From the NCBI RefSeq assembly GCF_020532825.1, contig NZ_MQTS01000134.1:8633-41027 (forward strand): a DNA stretch of 32,395 nucleotides, in the 5' to 3' direction. The first letter of the stretch is position 1; the number at the start of each line of letters is the position of its first letter. A program made the position numbers and the translations under genes. Shown one piece after another: positions 23,587-30,187 of the stretch. The stretch is from Arthrobacter sp. SO3. GTDB lineage: Bacteria; Actinomycetota; Actinomycetes; Actinomycetales; Micrococcaceae. The notes under the pieces were generated by a model. It ran no database searches. It had not been told where the DNA came from and saw nothing but the letters and a program-made list of their open reading frames with translations.

Positions 23587-24633
23587 TCACCCGTCGGCGG
23601 CCAGCACCGCATGGACACGGCGCAGGCGCTCCAGCCACCAGTCGCGGCGCTCCGGCGCGGCCGCGTATTCGGCCAGCAGGCCCGGATCGGCGGCGACGTC
23701 GCGGACCCGGATGGCGCCGTCGTCGGGGACCAGGGAGTCCCGGGTGACGTCGGCGGCGAGCAGCGACACGGTGCCCAGCCCGCAGGCGTAGGGCAGTTCG
23801 GGCAGGGCGGCGGCGAGCGCCAGCCCGGCGCGGATTCCCACAGAGGTGTCCAGCGCGGAGCTGACAACGGCGGGGAGCCCGGCCTGCGCCACGATCTCCA
23901 GGGCGCGCCGCACTCCCCCGAGCGGCGCCACCTTCACCACGATCAGGTCCGCGGCGCCAGCGCGGGCCACCTTGAGCGGGTCGTCCTCCTTGCGCACGCT
24001 TTCGTCCGCGGCGATCAGCACCGGGGTGCCGGCGGCACGCAGCCGGCGGCGGACCTCGGCGAGGCCGGCGATGTCCGGCACCGGCTGTTCGGCGTATTCG
24101 AGCCCGACGGCGGCGAGCCGGGTCAGGGCCGCGACGGCGCCCGGGACGTCCCAGCCGCCGTTCGCGTCCACCCGGAGCGCGGCGTCCGGGAGCGCCGCGC
24201 GGACCGCGGCGACCCGGGCGGCGTCGTCGTCGAGGCTCTGGCCGGGCTCGGCCACCTTGATTTTGACGGCGTCCACCCGGCCGAAGCGGGCCAGGATTTC
24301 CGGGACCCGGTCCGCGGGGATCGCGGGGATGGTGGCGTTGACTGGGATCAGCGTTCGCAGCGGCTCCGGGAAGCCCTGCCAGCCGGCCTCGAGCGCGGCG
24401 GCGAGCCAGCGGGAGGCTTCCGGGTCGCCGTACTCGGGGAAGGGAGAGAATTCGCCCCAGCCCAGCGGACCGTCCAGCAGCAGGGCCTCGCGCTGGAGGA
24501 TGCCGCGGAATTTCACCCGCATGGGCAGGCTCACCACGTGCGCGCCGGCGAGGAGCTCCTCCAGCGCGGGGAGCGGCGGTTCGGGGAAGGGCACGGACGA
24601 CGGCGGCACGGCCGGCGGCTGGCTCGCGGCCAC
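23587..24633 (-). CDS. menC: o-succinylbenzoate synthase
   Basis: A 348-residue enolase-superfamily enzyme that dehydrates SHCHC to o-succinylbenzoate. The active-site set is in order: KIK (Lys124, catalytic Lys126), metal ligands Asp156 (RVDANGGW), Glu182 (YAEQPVPD) and Asp210 (IAADES), and the second catalytic Lys234 (VVKVAPLGG). The short form, with a Pro-rich N-terminus, is the type common in actinobacteria. The start is GTG 24633, 3 nt after the stop of a 51-aa membrane protein, so it is the last gene of a four-gene unit with a sortase and a lipoprotein. This position is odd for a menaquinone gene. The substrate call rests on the men context; epimerase relatives share the fold. Confidence 0.92.
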   Translation of the reverse strand: MAASQPPAVPPSSVPFPEPPLPALEELLAGAHVVSLPMRVKFRGILQREALLLDGPLGWGEFSPFPEYGDPEASRWLAAALEAGWQGFPEPLRTLIPVNATIPAIPADRVPEILARFGRVDAVKIKVAEPGQSLDDDAARVAAVRAALPDAALRVDANGGWDVPGAVAALTRLAAVGLEYAEQPVPDIAGLAEVRRRLRAAGTPVLIAADESVRKEDDPLKVARAGAADLIVVKVAPLGGVRRALEIVAQAGLPAVVSSALDTSVGIRAGLALAAALPELPYACGLGTVSLLAADVTRDSLVPDDGAIRVRDVAADPGLLAEYAAAPERRDWWLERLRRVHAVLAADG

Positions 24634-24636
24634 CGG

Positions 24637-24792
24637 CTAGCCGACCGTCGAGTCGGTCAGGTGCGTGATCTCCGCCAGCCACGGAAAAACGACGTCCACC
24701 AGCACCAGCAGCGCCCCGGCCAGGATCACCGCGGAGAACAGGATCCGCAGCCACAGGGGGCCGGGAAGTTGCCGAAAAAGCCACGCGTACAT
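24637..24792 (-). CDS. 51-aa single-pass membrane protein between sortase and menC
   Basis: A small gene that starts ATG at 24792, ends TAG at 24637 and encodes 51 residues: a short basic N-terminus (MYAWLFRQLPGPLWLR), one hydrophobic helix (ILFSAVILAGALLVLVDVVF) and a short C-terminus ending STVG. AAGGGA stands 6 nt before the ATG. It begins 3 nt after the sortase stop and ends 3 nt before the menC start, the tight packing of a real operon member. It looks like a conserved small membrane protein and may help the sortase or its substrate. The function is unknown. Confidence 0.82.
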   Translation of the reverse strand: MYAWLFRQLPGPLWLRILFSAVILAGALLVLVDVVFPWLAEITHLTDSTVG

Positions 24793-24795
24793 GTT

Positions 24796-25599
24796 CTATC
24801 CCTTACCCTGCAGTGCGGCGAGCTGCTGCGCGATGGCCACCGGGGGCCCGGCGCTGAGCGGTTGCCATGAATCGAACACCGAGTAGGCGATGATGCGCTC
24901 CTCGGACCCAAACCGCGGGTTGCAGCTGGTCAGGGTCAGCAGCCGCTGCTCCGGCGCCACGCCGGGCTGCATCGGCACCGGCGCCAGCACCTCCGTCTGG
25001 TCCGGCAGCACGATCTCCTGGTTCCGGAACACGTAGGTGTAGAACCCGTCGGCGGTCTGGACGTAGATTTTGTCCCCGGGCACCAGCGTGTGGATGTTGT
25101 CGAGCACTGCGCCGTGGGTCTGGCGGTGGCCTGCCATCACAAAGTTCCCCACGGCTCCGGGCATCGCCGTTCCCGCGTAACGGCCCAGGCCCAGGGTGTC
25201 GATGACGTCGCGGCTGGTGCCCTCGATGACCGGTCTGCTGTAGTCGGCGCCGAAACGGGGGATGTAGATGACGCCGATGGCCGCCCCGTGGGCCGGTGCG
25301 GTGCCCACCGGCGTGGCCGCCGGGTCGACGGGCACCGCAGGGACCGCCGGTGCCGCGGCAGCGGGGTCAGCGGGACCAGACACCTGATGCTCCTGCACGA
25401 ACTGTTTCACGGCCGCGCCCTGGGCAGCGTCCGCCTCAACATTTGTCCACCACAACTGCCAGGCAACGAAGAGCACGGCGATCACGCCGAGGGTGATCAT
25501 CAACTCGCCCGCCACCTGGACGGCCATGAGCGAACGGCGCCGGCGGGTGCGCTGGGTTTCCTGCGCATTCCCGGCGCTGCGGGTCAGTACCTTCGACAT
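24796..25599 (-). CDS. class E-type sortase
   Basis: A 267-residue transpeptidase anchored by an N-terminal helix (about 28-50), with the catalytic domain outside. Between them lies an Ala/Pro/Val-rich linker (about 77-105). Catalytic residues are His158 in VMAGHRQTHG, Cys226 in LLTLTSCNPRFG and Arg235 in EERIIAY. The LTLTSCNPRFG form, with Tyr in the N-lobe motif RFGADYSRPVIEG, fits class E sortases of high-GC actinobacteria, which prefer LAxTG-type signals. ATG 25599 was chosen because AGGAG stands 4 nt upstream. It begins 14 nt after the lipoprotein gene. No LPxTG/LAxTG substrate is encoded in the window. Confidence 0.92.
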   Translation of the reverse strand: MSKVLTRSAGNAQETQRTRRRRSLMAVQVAGELMITLGVIAVLFVAWQLWWTNVEADAAQGAAVKQFVQEHQVSGPADPAAAAPAVPAVPVDPAATPVGTAPAHGAAIGVIYIPRFGADYSRPVIEGTSRDVIDTLGLGRYAGTAMPGAVGNFVMAGHRQTHGAVLDNIHTLVPGDKIYVQTADGFYTYVFRNQEIVLPDQTEVLAPVPMQPGVAPEQRLLTLTSCNPRFGSEERIIAYSVFDSWQPLSAGPPVAIAQQLAALQGKG

Positions 25600-25613
25600 G
25601 CCACTCCTGTTGC

Positions 25614-26165
25614 CTACCGCTGGACGCTGCCAACAAAGCATCGCCCGTTCGGAAGAACCGGCAAGACTGACGTTTCCACAGTTCCGGACCGGATCTGCGC
25701 CATCACACATTCGCTGCCGCCCAGCACTCCGACTTCGACGGCGTCGGCGGCCAGACCGGTGGGGGTTTTGGATGCTGAAACTTCGACGGCGGCCGGGGCG
25801 AAGCCGGCGGTGGACAGGCTCGCGCGGACCTGCTCACGGCTGGGCTGCGGGGTGGCGGCCACGAGCGACTGCAGCGCCGCGGCCACGGCACCGGACGCGG
25901 CGGAAGGCGCCGCGGTCGCGGACGCGGAGGGGGTCGCCCCGGTCACGGCCGGGGAAGGAACGCCCGCCGCCGCCGGCGCTGCTGCTGCGGGCGCCGCGCT
26001 CACCGGGCCGGCCTGGCTGGAAGCGCCGGACGGGCTGGAGGACACCGTCGGGGCCGGGGCCGAGCACGCAGCCACACCGAGCAGCAGGGGCAGCACCAAC
26101 GCAACAAGCCCCGCGGACCGGCGGCCGCACGGGCGGCGGGGCGGGGCGGGGGCTTGGGAAGTCAC
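25614..26165 (-). CDS. DUF6993-like lipoprotein
   Basis: A 183-residue protein with a basic N-terminus, a hydrophobic stretch and a lipobox GVAAC (Cys34), so it should be lipid-anchored outside the membrane. A long Ala/Ser/Pro-rich linker (about 35-90) carries a C-terminal domain of about 90 residues with SREQVRASLSTAGF, AVEVSASKTPTGLAADAVEVGV, SECVMAQI and GRCFVG; two Cys there may pair. That domain resembles DUF6993, known from Arthrobacter-type genomes with no assigned role. GTG 26165 was chosen because GGAGGA stands 7 nt upstream. It is the first gene of a unit with the sortase, a 51-aa membrane protein and menC. The domain name is from memory of motif shape, not a search. Confidence 0.75.
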   Translation of the reverse strand: MTSQAPAPPRRPCGRRSAGLVALVLPLLLGVAACSAPAPTVSSSPSGASSQAGPVSAAPAAAAPAAAGVPSPAVTGATPSASATAAPSAASGAVAAALQSLVAATPQPSREQVRASLSTAGFAPAAVEVSASKTPTGLAADAVEVGVLGGSECVMAQIRSGTVETSVLPVLPNGRCFVGSVQR

Positions 26166-26361
26166 CAAAACATCCTCCCATACCGGGACTGGCGCACCGG
26201 CGACGATGACGCGCCCGCCCGCGGCTTGGCGAACGCGGCTTGGCGAACGCGGCGGACATGCCCAGCCCGCGCGCCCATGAGTGGACATATGGGGACTATG
26301 TCCATTGCTGGCTGCAAGAGTGGCGCATGTCCCCCGCGACCGGGGGTCGTGCCCGTTCCGC
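26166..26361. promoter_or_regulatory. upstream region of the lipoprotein-sortase-menC unit
   Basis: 196 nt between the GH32 stop and the lipoprotein start (both minus strand). It contains a 14-bp perfect tandem repeat GCGGCTTGGCGAAC at 26221-26234 and 26235-26248. It also contains an 8-bp inverted repeat TGGACATA at 26282-26289 and TATGTCCA at 26297-26304 with a 7-nt loop, a good operator candidate. CCCCCGCGACCGGGGG near 26333-26347 may end GH32 transcription. Confidence 0.5.
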
Positions 26362-27732
26362 TTACGCAGGGGTCTCCGTGGGCGGCCCGTCCGGCACCGA
26401 CCGCTCCGGGTGCCGGAGCTCCCAGACGTCCGCCGCGGCGCCGTGCGGCAGCTCGAGCTGCCACTCCTCGCCGGGGCCGGGGTAGGCGCGCAGCGTCGCG
26501 GGCACGGAGCCGTGGCGGTAGACCTCCACGATCGAGGCATCCACGAAGATCCGCAGCTCATCGCCGCCGGCGACGGTGTCGGCGAACACGGTCCGCCGCT
26601 CACCCGCCGCGACGAGGACCAGCCGCAGGGTGCCCTCTCCCCCAAGGACCCTGACCTCCGCCCCGGCCGGCAGCACGAGGGTGCCCGCCACGCCGCGGTG
26701 CAGCCGCTCGCCGCGGTAGGTGCGGAGCTCGGGGGCGGGCTCGACGGCGAGGACCCCGCCACGCACGGACAGCTGGCGCGGGAAGGTCAGGATCCCGGCC
26801 CAGCCGGCGTCGTCGATCTGTTCCTGGCTGCGTCCGGGGCCCTCACCGTCCGCCAGCTCGGCCGACCAGCCCCAGAGTAGCGCCCGGTCCGGCAGCGCGA
26901 GGATTTGCGGGGCGTAGAACTCCTGCCCCAGGTCGGCTTTCCCGCCGGCTGCGGGGGTGAACACCGGCAGCCCGGCGCCGTTCGCGGCCAGCGAGCCCAG
27001 GAGGTAGCCGACGCCGTTGGGGTGGTCGTGGTCGTCGGTCCCGAGCCAGAGCGAGGCCATCAGCAGCCAGGTCTCCGCGCCGGAGGAATCCGGGACGCGG
27101 ACCAACTGCGGGCACTCCCAGATCTCCGCGGGCAGGTGCCGGACCGCAAGCGGGTCCTCCGTGCTGAACCAAATCCCCTCGTACTGCCAGTGGCGCAGGT
27201 CCTCCGCGCTGTACAGCAGGACGGCGGCGTGGCCGGACGCCAGCCCGGCGCCCTGGAGCGCGAAGCGGCGGCCCCGGAAGCTGAAGAGGAACGGGTCCCG
27301 GACGGCGGTGACCTGCGGGTCCGGCGGGACCTCGGCCGCGACGTGACCGTCCTGGGTCCACGTGCGCAGGGACTCATCTCCCCGGGCCAGGACCACCCGG
27401 GAGTGGCCGCCCACGGTGTCGACGCCGGAGTACGCGGCGGTGGGGACGCCGCCGTCGTCTGTCACGACGCCGGACCAGCAGCCCAGCGCGTCCGGGCCGC
27501 CGGGCTGGGGCCGGAGCGCCACCGGTTCCTCGTCCCAGTGCACCAGGTCCGGCGAACTCAGGTGCCCCCAGCAGATGCTCCGGTGCCGGGCCGAGTCCGG
27601 GTTGTACAGGAAGAACACGTGGTAGCGGCCATCCGCGTAGCTCAGGCCGTTGGGATCGTTGATCCAGCCCTGCGCGGGACGCGGGTGGAAGCGGGGGAAG
27701 GCTGGGTCCGGATGCATCGCAACGGTGTCCAT
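26362..27732 (-). CDS. glycoside hydrolase family 32 beta-fructosidase
   Basis: A 456-residue enzyme that cleaves terminal beta-fructosides in sucrose, inulin-type or levan-type sugars. The three GH32 signature acids are visible: nucleophile Asp26 in WINDPNG, Asp146 in the RDP motif (AVRDPF), and acid/base Glu206 in ECP (WECPQL). A five-bladed propeller is followed by the beta-sandwich (from about residue 330), with FVDASIVEVY as its typical end motif. No signal peptide is seen, so it is probably cytoplasmic. ATG 27732 was used; no ribosome site stands out, and TTG 27738 or ATG 27717 are alternatives. It is divergent from a PAP2 gene and has no sugar transporter next to it. Confidence 0.94.
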   Translation of the reverse strand: MDTVAMHPDPAFPRFHPRPAQGWINDPNGLSYADGRYHVFFLYNPDSARHRSICWGHLSSPDLVHWDEEPVALRPQPGGPDALGCWSGVVTDDGGVPTAAYSGVDTVGGHSRVVLARGDESLRTWTQDGHVAAEVPPDPQVTAVRDPFLFSFRGRRFALQGAGLASGHAAVLLYSAEDLRHWQYEGIWFSTEDPLAVRHLPAEIWECPQLVRVPDSSGAETWLLMASLWLGTDDHDHPNGVGYLLGSLAANGAGLPVFTPAAGGKADLGQEFYAPQILALPDRALLWGWSAELADGEGPGRSQEQIDDAGWAGILTFPRQLSVRGGVLAVEPAPELRTYRGERLHRGVAGTLVLPAGAEVRVLGGEGTLRLVLVAAGERRTVFADTVAGGDELRIFVDASIVEVYRHGSVPATLRAYPGPGEEWQLELPHGAAADVWELRHPERSVPDGPPTETPA

Positions 27733-27769
27733 GGCCAAACACTACCCGCGGCGCGGGCGGAGAGGCTGC

Positions 27770-27826
27770 CCGCCGGGCAGATCAGGGCGTATGCGCTCCC
27801 GGCGTCCGCCCTGATCTGCCCGGCGG
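27770..27826. repeat. 20-bp-arm perfect inverted repeat between divergent genes
   Basis: Arms at 27770-27789 and 27807-27826 are perfect complements (CCGCCGGGCAGATCAGGGCG) with a 17-nt loop. It sits between divergent GH32 and PAP2 genes, 38 nt before the former and 48 nt before the latter. It is upstream of both genes, so it is not their terminator. It could be an operator or a mobile palindromic element like the 69-bp pair. Confidence 0.92.
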
Positions 27827-27873
27827 ATGCTCCCCTCAGAAAGTTCGCAGGCTTCTGTGGGAACCTGTTACGG

Positions 27874-28878
27874 ATGAGTTTTCGGCAGGATCGCACCAGC
27901 ACACACCCGGCTCCGGAGTACCCGCAGCCGCCGTCCCCGCGCGCCGCGCGCGCCCGCGGGGCCGCCCGCGAGGCCGCACCCGGCGACCCGGCATCAGACC
28001 CCGCCGGACGCCAGGGCCGCGGCACCGGGTTCCTGTTCCTGCTGGCCACCCTGGTCAGCATGGCCGCGCTGGCCGGGACCTACTACTTCTTTGTCCGCAC
28101 CACCACGGGACAGTTCATCGACGAATCGGCCCTCGTGGAGGCGGTGGAAATCCACGGCGCCGCCGGCAAGGCCGCCAACAAGCTCCTCGACTGGCTGCCC
28201 GCACTGTCGCTGCTGATCGCCACGGTCATGGTGCTCATCGTCACCGTGCTGAAGCGGCGCTGGGCCGCTGCGGGGATCGCCGTCGCGGCCTGCGTGGGCG
28301 CCAACGTCGCCACCCAGATCCTCAAGGACATCGTCCCGGTCCGGCCCTACACCGGGGTGGAGACCCTCGAGCTGAATTCGCTGCCCTCCGGGCACACCAC
28401 CCTGGCGGCCTCGGCCGCGGCGGCGGTGTTCCTGATGGTCTCCCCGCGCTGGCGCCCGCTCGCCGGGTTCCTGGGCGGCAGCTTCGCCGTCGCCACCGGG
28501 GTGTCCACCCTGATCAACCAGTGGCACCGGCCCGCCGACGTCGTCGCGGCGTTCCTCGTCGTGGCGGTGTTTATGCTCCCGGCGGGCTGGCTGATCATCC
28601 GCAGGGGCCCGCGCTGGAACGTCTGGGACGGCTACGGGGAACACTGGGCCTCCTCACCGCTGTGGCTCGCACTGCCGGCGCTGCTCGGGCTGGCCGCTGC
28701 CGCCGTGGCCGCCTTTTCGCTGCTGAGCGTCGCCGCCGGCACGGGCCAGGACAGCGGCACCACGAACTATTTCTGGGCCGGGACCGCGCTGATCGTCATC
28801 GCCGGCTACCTCGCCACGGTCAGCGGCGTGTGGCTGTTCGGGCATGCGGCCCGACGGCGGAGCGCACCCCGCCGCTGA
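27874..28878 (+). CDS. PAP2 family phosphatase
   Basis: A 334-residue membrane phosphatase. After a Pro/Ala-rich cytosolic N-terminus (about 1-50), several transmembrane helices carry the three phosphatase signatures: K-x5-RP as KDIVPVRP (151-158), PSGH at 171-174, and the His/Asp motif STLINQWHRPADV (His218, Asp222). Members remove phosphate from lipid phosphates such as undecaprenyl diphosphate or phosphatidic acid; the substrate is open. ATG 27874 follows the divergent promoter region. A GGGA stands about 10 nt upstream. The open frame continues back to 26905 only as an antisense shadow of the GH32 gene. It converges on the LacI-family gene. Confidence 0.93.
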   Translation: MSFRQDRTSTHPAPEYPQPPSPRAARARGAAREAAPGDPASDPAGRQGRGTGFLFLLATLVSMAALAGTYYFFVRTTTGQFIDESALVEAVEIHGAAGKAANKLLDWLPALSLLIATVMVLIVTVLKRRWAAAGIAVAACVGANVATQILKDIVPVRPYTGVETLELNSLPSGHTTLAASAAAAVFLMVSPRWRPLAGFLGGSFAVATGVSTLINQWHRPADVVAAFLVVAVFMLPAGWLIIRRGPRWNVWDGYGEHWASSPLWLALPALLGLAAAAVAAFSLLSVAAGTGQDSGTTNYFWAGTALIVIAGYLATVSGVWLFGHAARRRSAPRR

Positions 28879-28917
28879 CCGGCGCCGCCCGTCACCCGGA
28901 CCCGGCCCGGGACCCGG

Positions 28918-30030
28918 CTAGTCAGCCACCGTCGTCGCCCGCGGCACCAGGACCGGCGGGAGCAGCGTTGAGCTCGCCGTTTTGCCGCCGATCTCCTGCA
29001 GCAGGGCCTCGACGCTGAGCCGGCCCATGGCCTTCAGATCCGAACGCACTGACGTAAGCGGGACGGGCAGGTTGTCGGCCAGGATGAGGTCGTTGTAGCC
29101 GATGAGCGCCACGTCTTCGCGCAGCCTTTTTCCGGCGGCCCGGATGGCACCCATGGCACCAAGGGCGGTGAGGTCGTCCACGGCAAAGATCGCCGTGGGC
29201 GGCTCGGGCAGCGCCAGCAGCTGCGCTCCGGCCACGCGGCCGGCAGCCGTGCCGAATCCGGTGCTCACCACATACAGCTCCTCCACCGGATAGCCCGCGG
29301 CTTCGAATGCGCGCCGGAAGCCCTGGGATCGTTCCCGTCCGGTGCTCGCCAGCAGGTCCCCGGCGATGACGCCGACCCGCTTGTGGCCTAACTCCAGAAG
29401 GTGCTGCGCGGCCAGCCTGCCGCCAAGCTTGTCGTCGGTCGCCACGGAGAGGTGCCCCTCCAGCCTGCGCATCACGAGCACATAGGGAACGCCGCGGCTC
29501 TGCAGCTCGTATCCGGCCGTGTCGCCGATATGCGAATCCCCAATGATCACCCCGTCCATCCGCCGGGACAGCATGGCATCGAGCCGGGCCCGGCGGTGCT
29601 CGGGATCGTCGTAGGTGTTCGCTACCACCGTGCTGTAGCCAGCCGACTCCGCAGTCGCGTCGATGCTCTCGTAGATCGTGGCGAGCGCCAGATCGGTCAG
29701 GCGGGGAACCAGCACGCCAATCAGTCGTGAGGTTCCGGTCCGGAGCCCGGCGGCGCCCAGGTTGCGGTGGTAGCCGAGCATCGCAGCGAGCTCGCGCACG
29801 CGCCGGACGGTCTCGGTACTGATCCCCGCGGGGTCGTCGCTGAGCGCCCGGGAGGCGGTGGAGACATGCACCTGGGCGTGACGGGCCACCGTGGCCAGCG
29901 TGACGGGCTTGGAGCGCCCGGGTGCGGGTGAGTCGGCGATGGCGGTGCCCCCTTCGGGTGTTGTAAGAAGTCTAGATCCATCCGGAGGAAATCTCGTGCA
30001 AAGGTTTGCGTCATTTCGCGACGGAGGCAT
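28918..30030 (-). CDS. LacI family transcriptional regulator
   Basis: A 370-residue repressor-type regulator. The LacI DNA-binding helix-turn-helix is at about residues 43-65 (VTLATVARHAQVHVSTASRAL), with the hinge after LGYHRN, followed by the periplasmic-binding-protein-like sensor domain (IGVLVPRL..., VGVIAGD, TAIFAVDDL, VALIGYND). It should repress the divergent M20/DUF5058 genes and answer to a small ligand, perhaps a ureido compound or an amino acid derivative. Its 42-residue N-terminal extension before the helix is longer than usual. ATG 30030 and TTG 30039 are the only canonical starts; both lie upstream of a LacI-type operator. The true start may be further in. Confidence 0.9.
   Translation of the reverse strand: MPPSRNDANLCTRFPPDGSRLLTTPEGGTAIADSPAPGRSKPVTLATVARHAQVHVSTASRALSDDPAGISTETVRRVRELAAMLGYHRNLGAAGLRTGTSRLIGVLVPRLTDLALATIYESIDATAESAGYSTVVANTYDDPEHRRARLDAMLSRRMDGVIIGDSHIGDTAGYELQSRGVPYVLVMRRLEGHLSVATDDKLGGRLAAQHLLELGHKRVGVIAGDLLASTGRERSQGFRRAFEAAGYPVEELYVVSTGFGTAAGRVAGAQLLALPEPPTAIFAVDDLTALGAMGAIRAAGKRLREDVALIGYNDLILADNLPVPLTSVRSDLKAMGRLSVEALLQEIGGKTASSTLLPPVLVPRATTVAD
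29998..30009. promoter_or_regulatory. LacI-type operator candidate O2
   Basis: GCAAAGGTTTGC is a dyad of the LacI/PurR type (GCAAA-TTTGC) with a GG rather than CG centre. It falls in the sequence currently read as the N-terminus of the LacI gene, as would suit autoregulation. Confidence 0.5.
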
Positions 30031-30089
30031 GCCCCTCAAATTCTAATCACGAAGAAACCTTGACGAAACAACAGGATTCTAGTGTGATG

Positions 30090-30120
30090 TACGAAACATT
30101 CCCCTCCGCGTTGTTTCGTA
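30090..30120. promoter_or_regulatory. TACGAAACA/TGTTTCGTA inverted repeat
   Basis: TACGAAACA at 30090-30098 and TGTTTCGTA at 30112-30120 form a 9-bp inverted repeat with 13 nt between. A third ACGAAACA stands at 30063-30070. They lie between the divergent LacI and M20 genes and suggest a second regulator, distinct from LacI. Confidence 0.55.
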
Positions 30121-30131
30121 ACGAGCGCAGC

Positions 30132-30143
30132 GCAATCGATTGC
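30132..30143. promoter_or_regulatory. LacI-type operator candidate O1
   Basis: GCAATCGATTGC is a perfect 12-bp palindrome with the central CG that LacI-family proteins prefer. It stands 45 nt before the M20 start and about 134 bp from O2. Confidence 0.65.
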
Positions 30144-30187
30144 ATAACCCATCATTCGTTCGGACCGACGCTAGACGAAGGAGCCCG

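Noticed and set aside
26905..27873. 5' extension of the PAP2 frame
   Set aside because: It is antisense to the GH32 gene; the PAP2 protein begins at 27874 with its own N-terminus.
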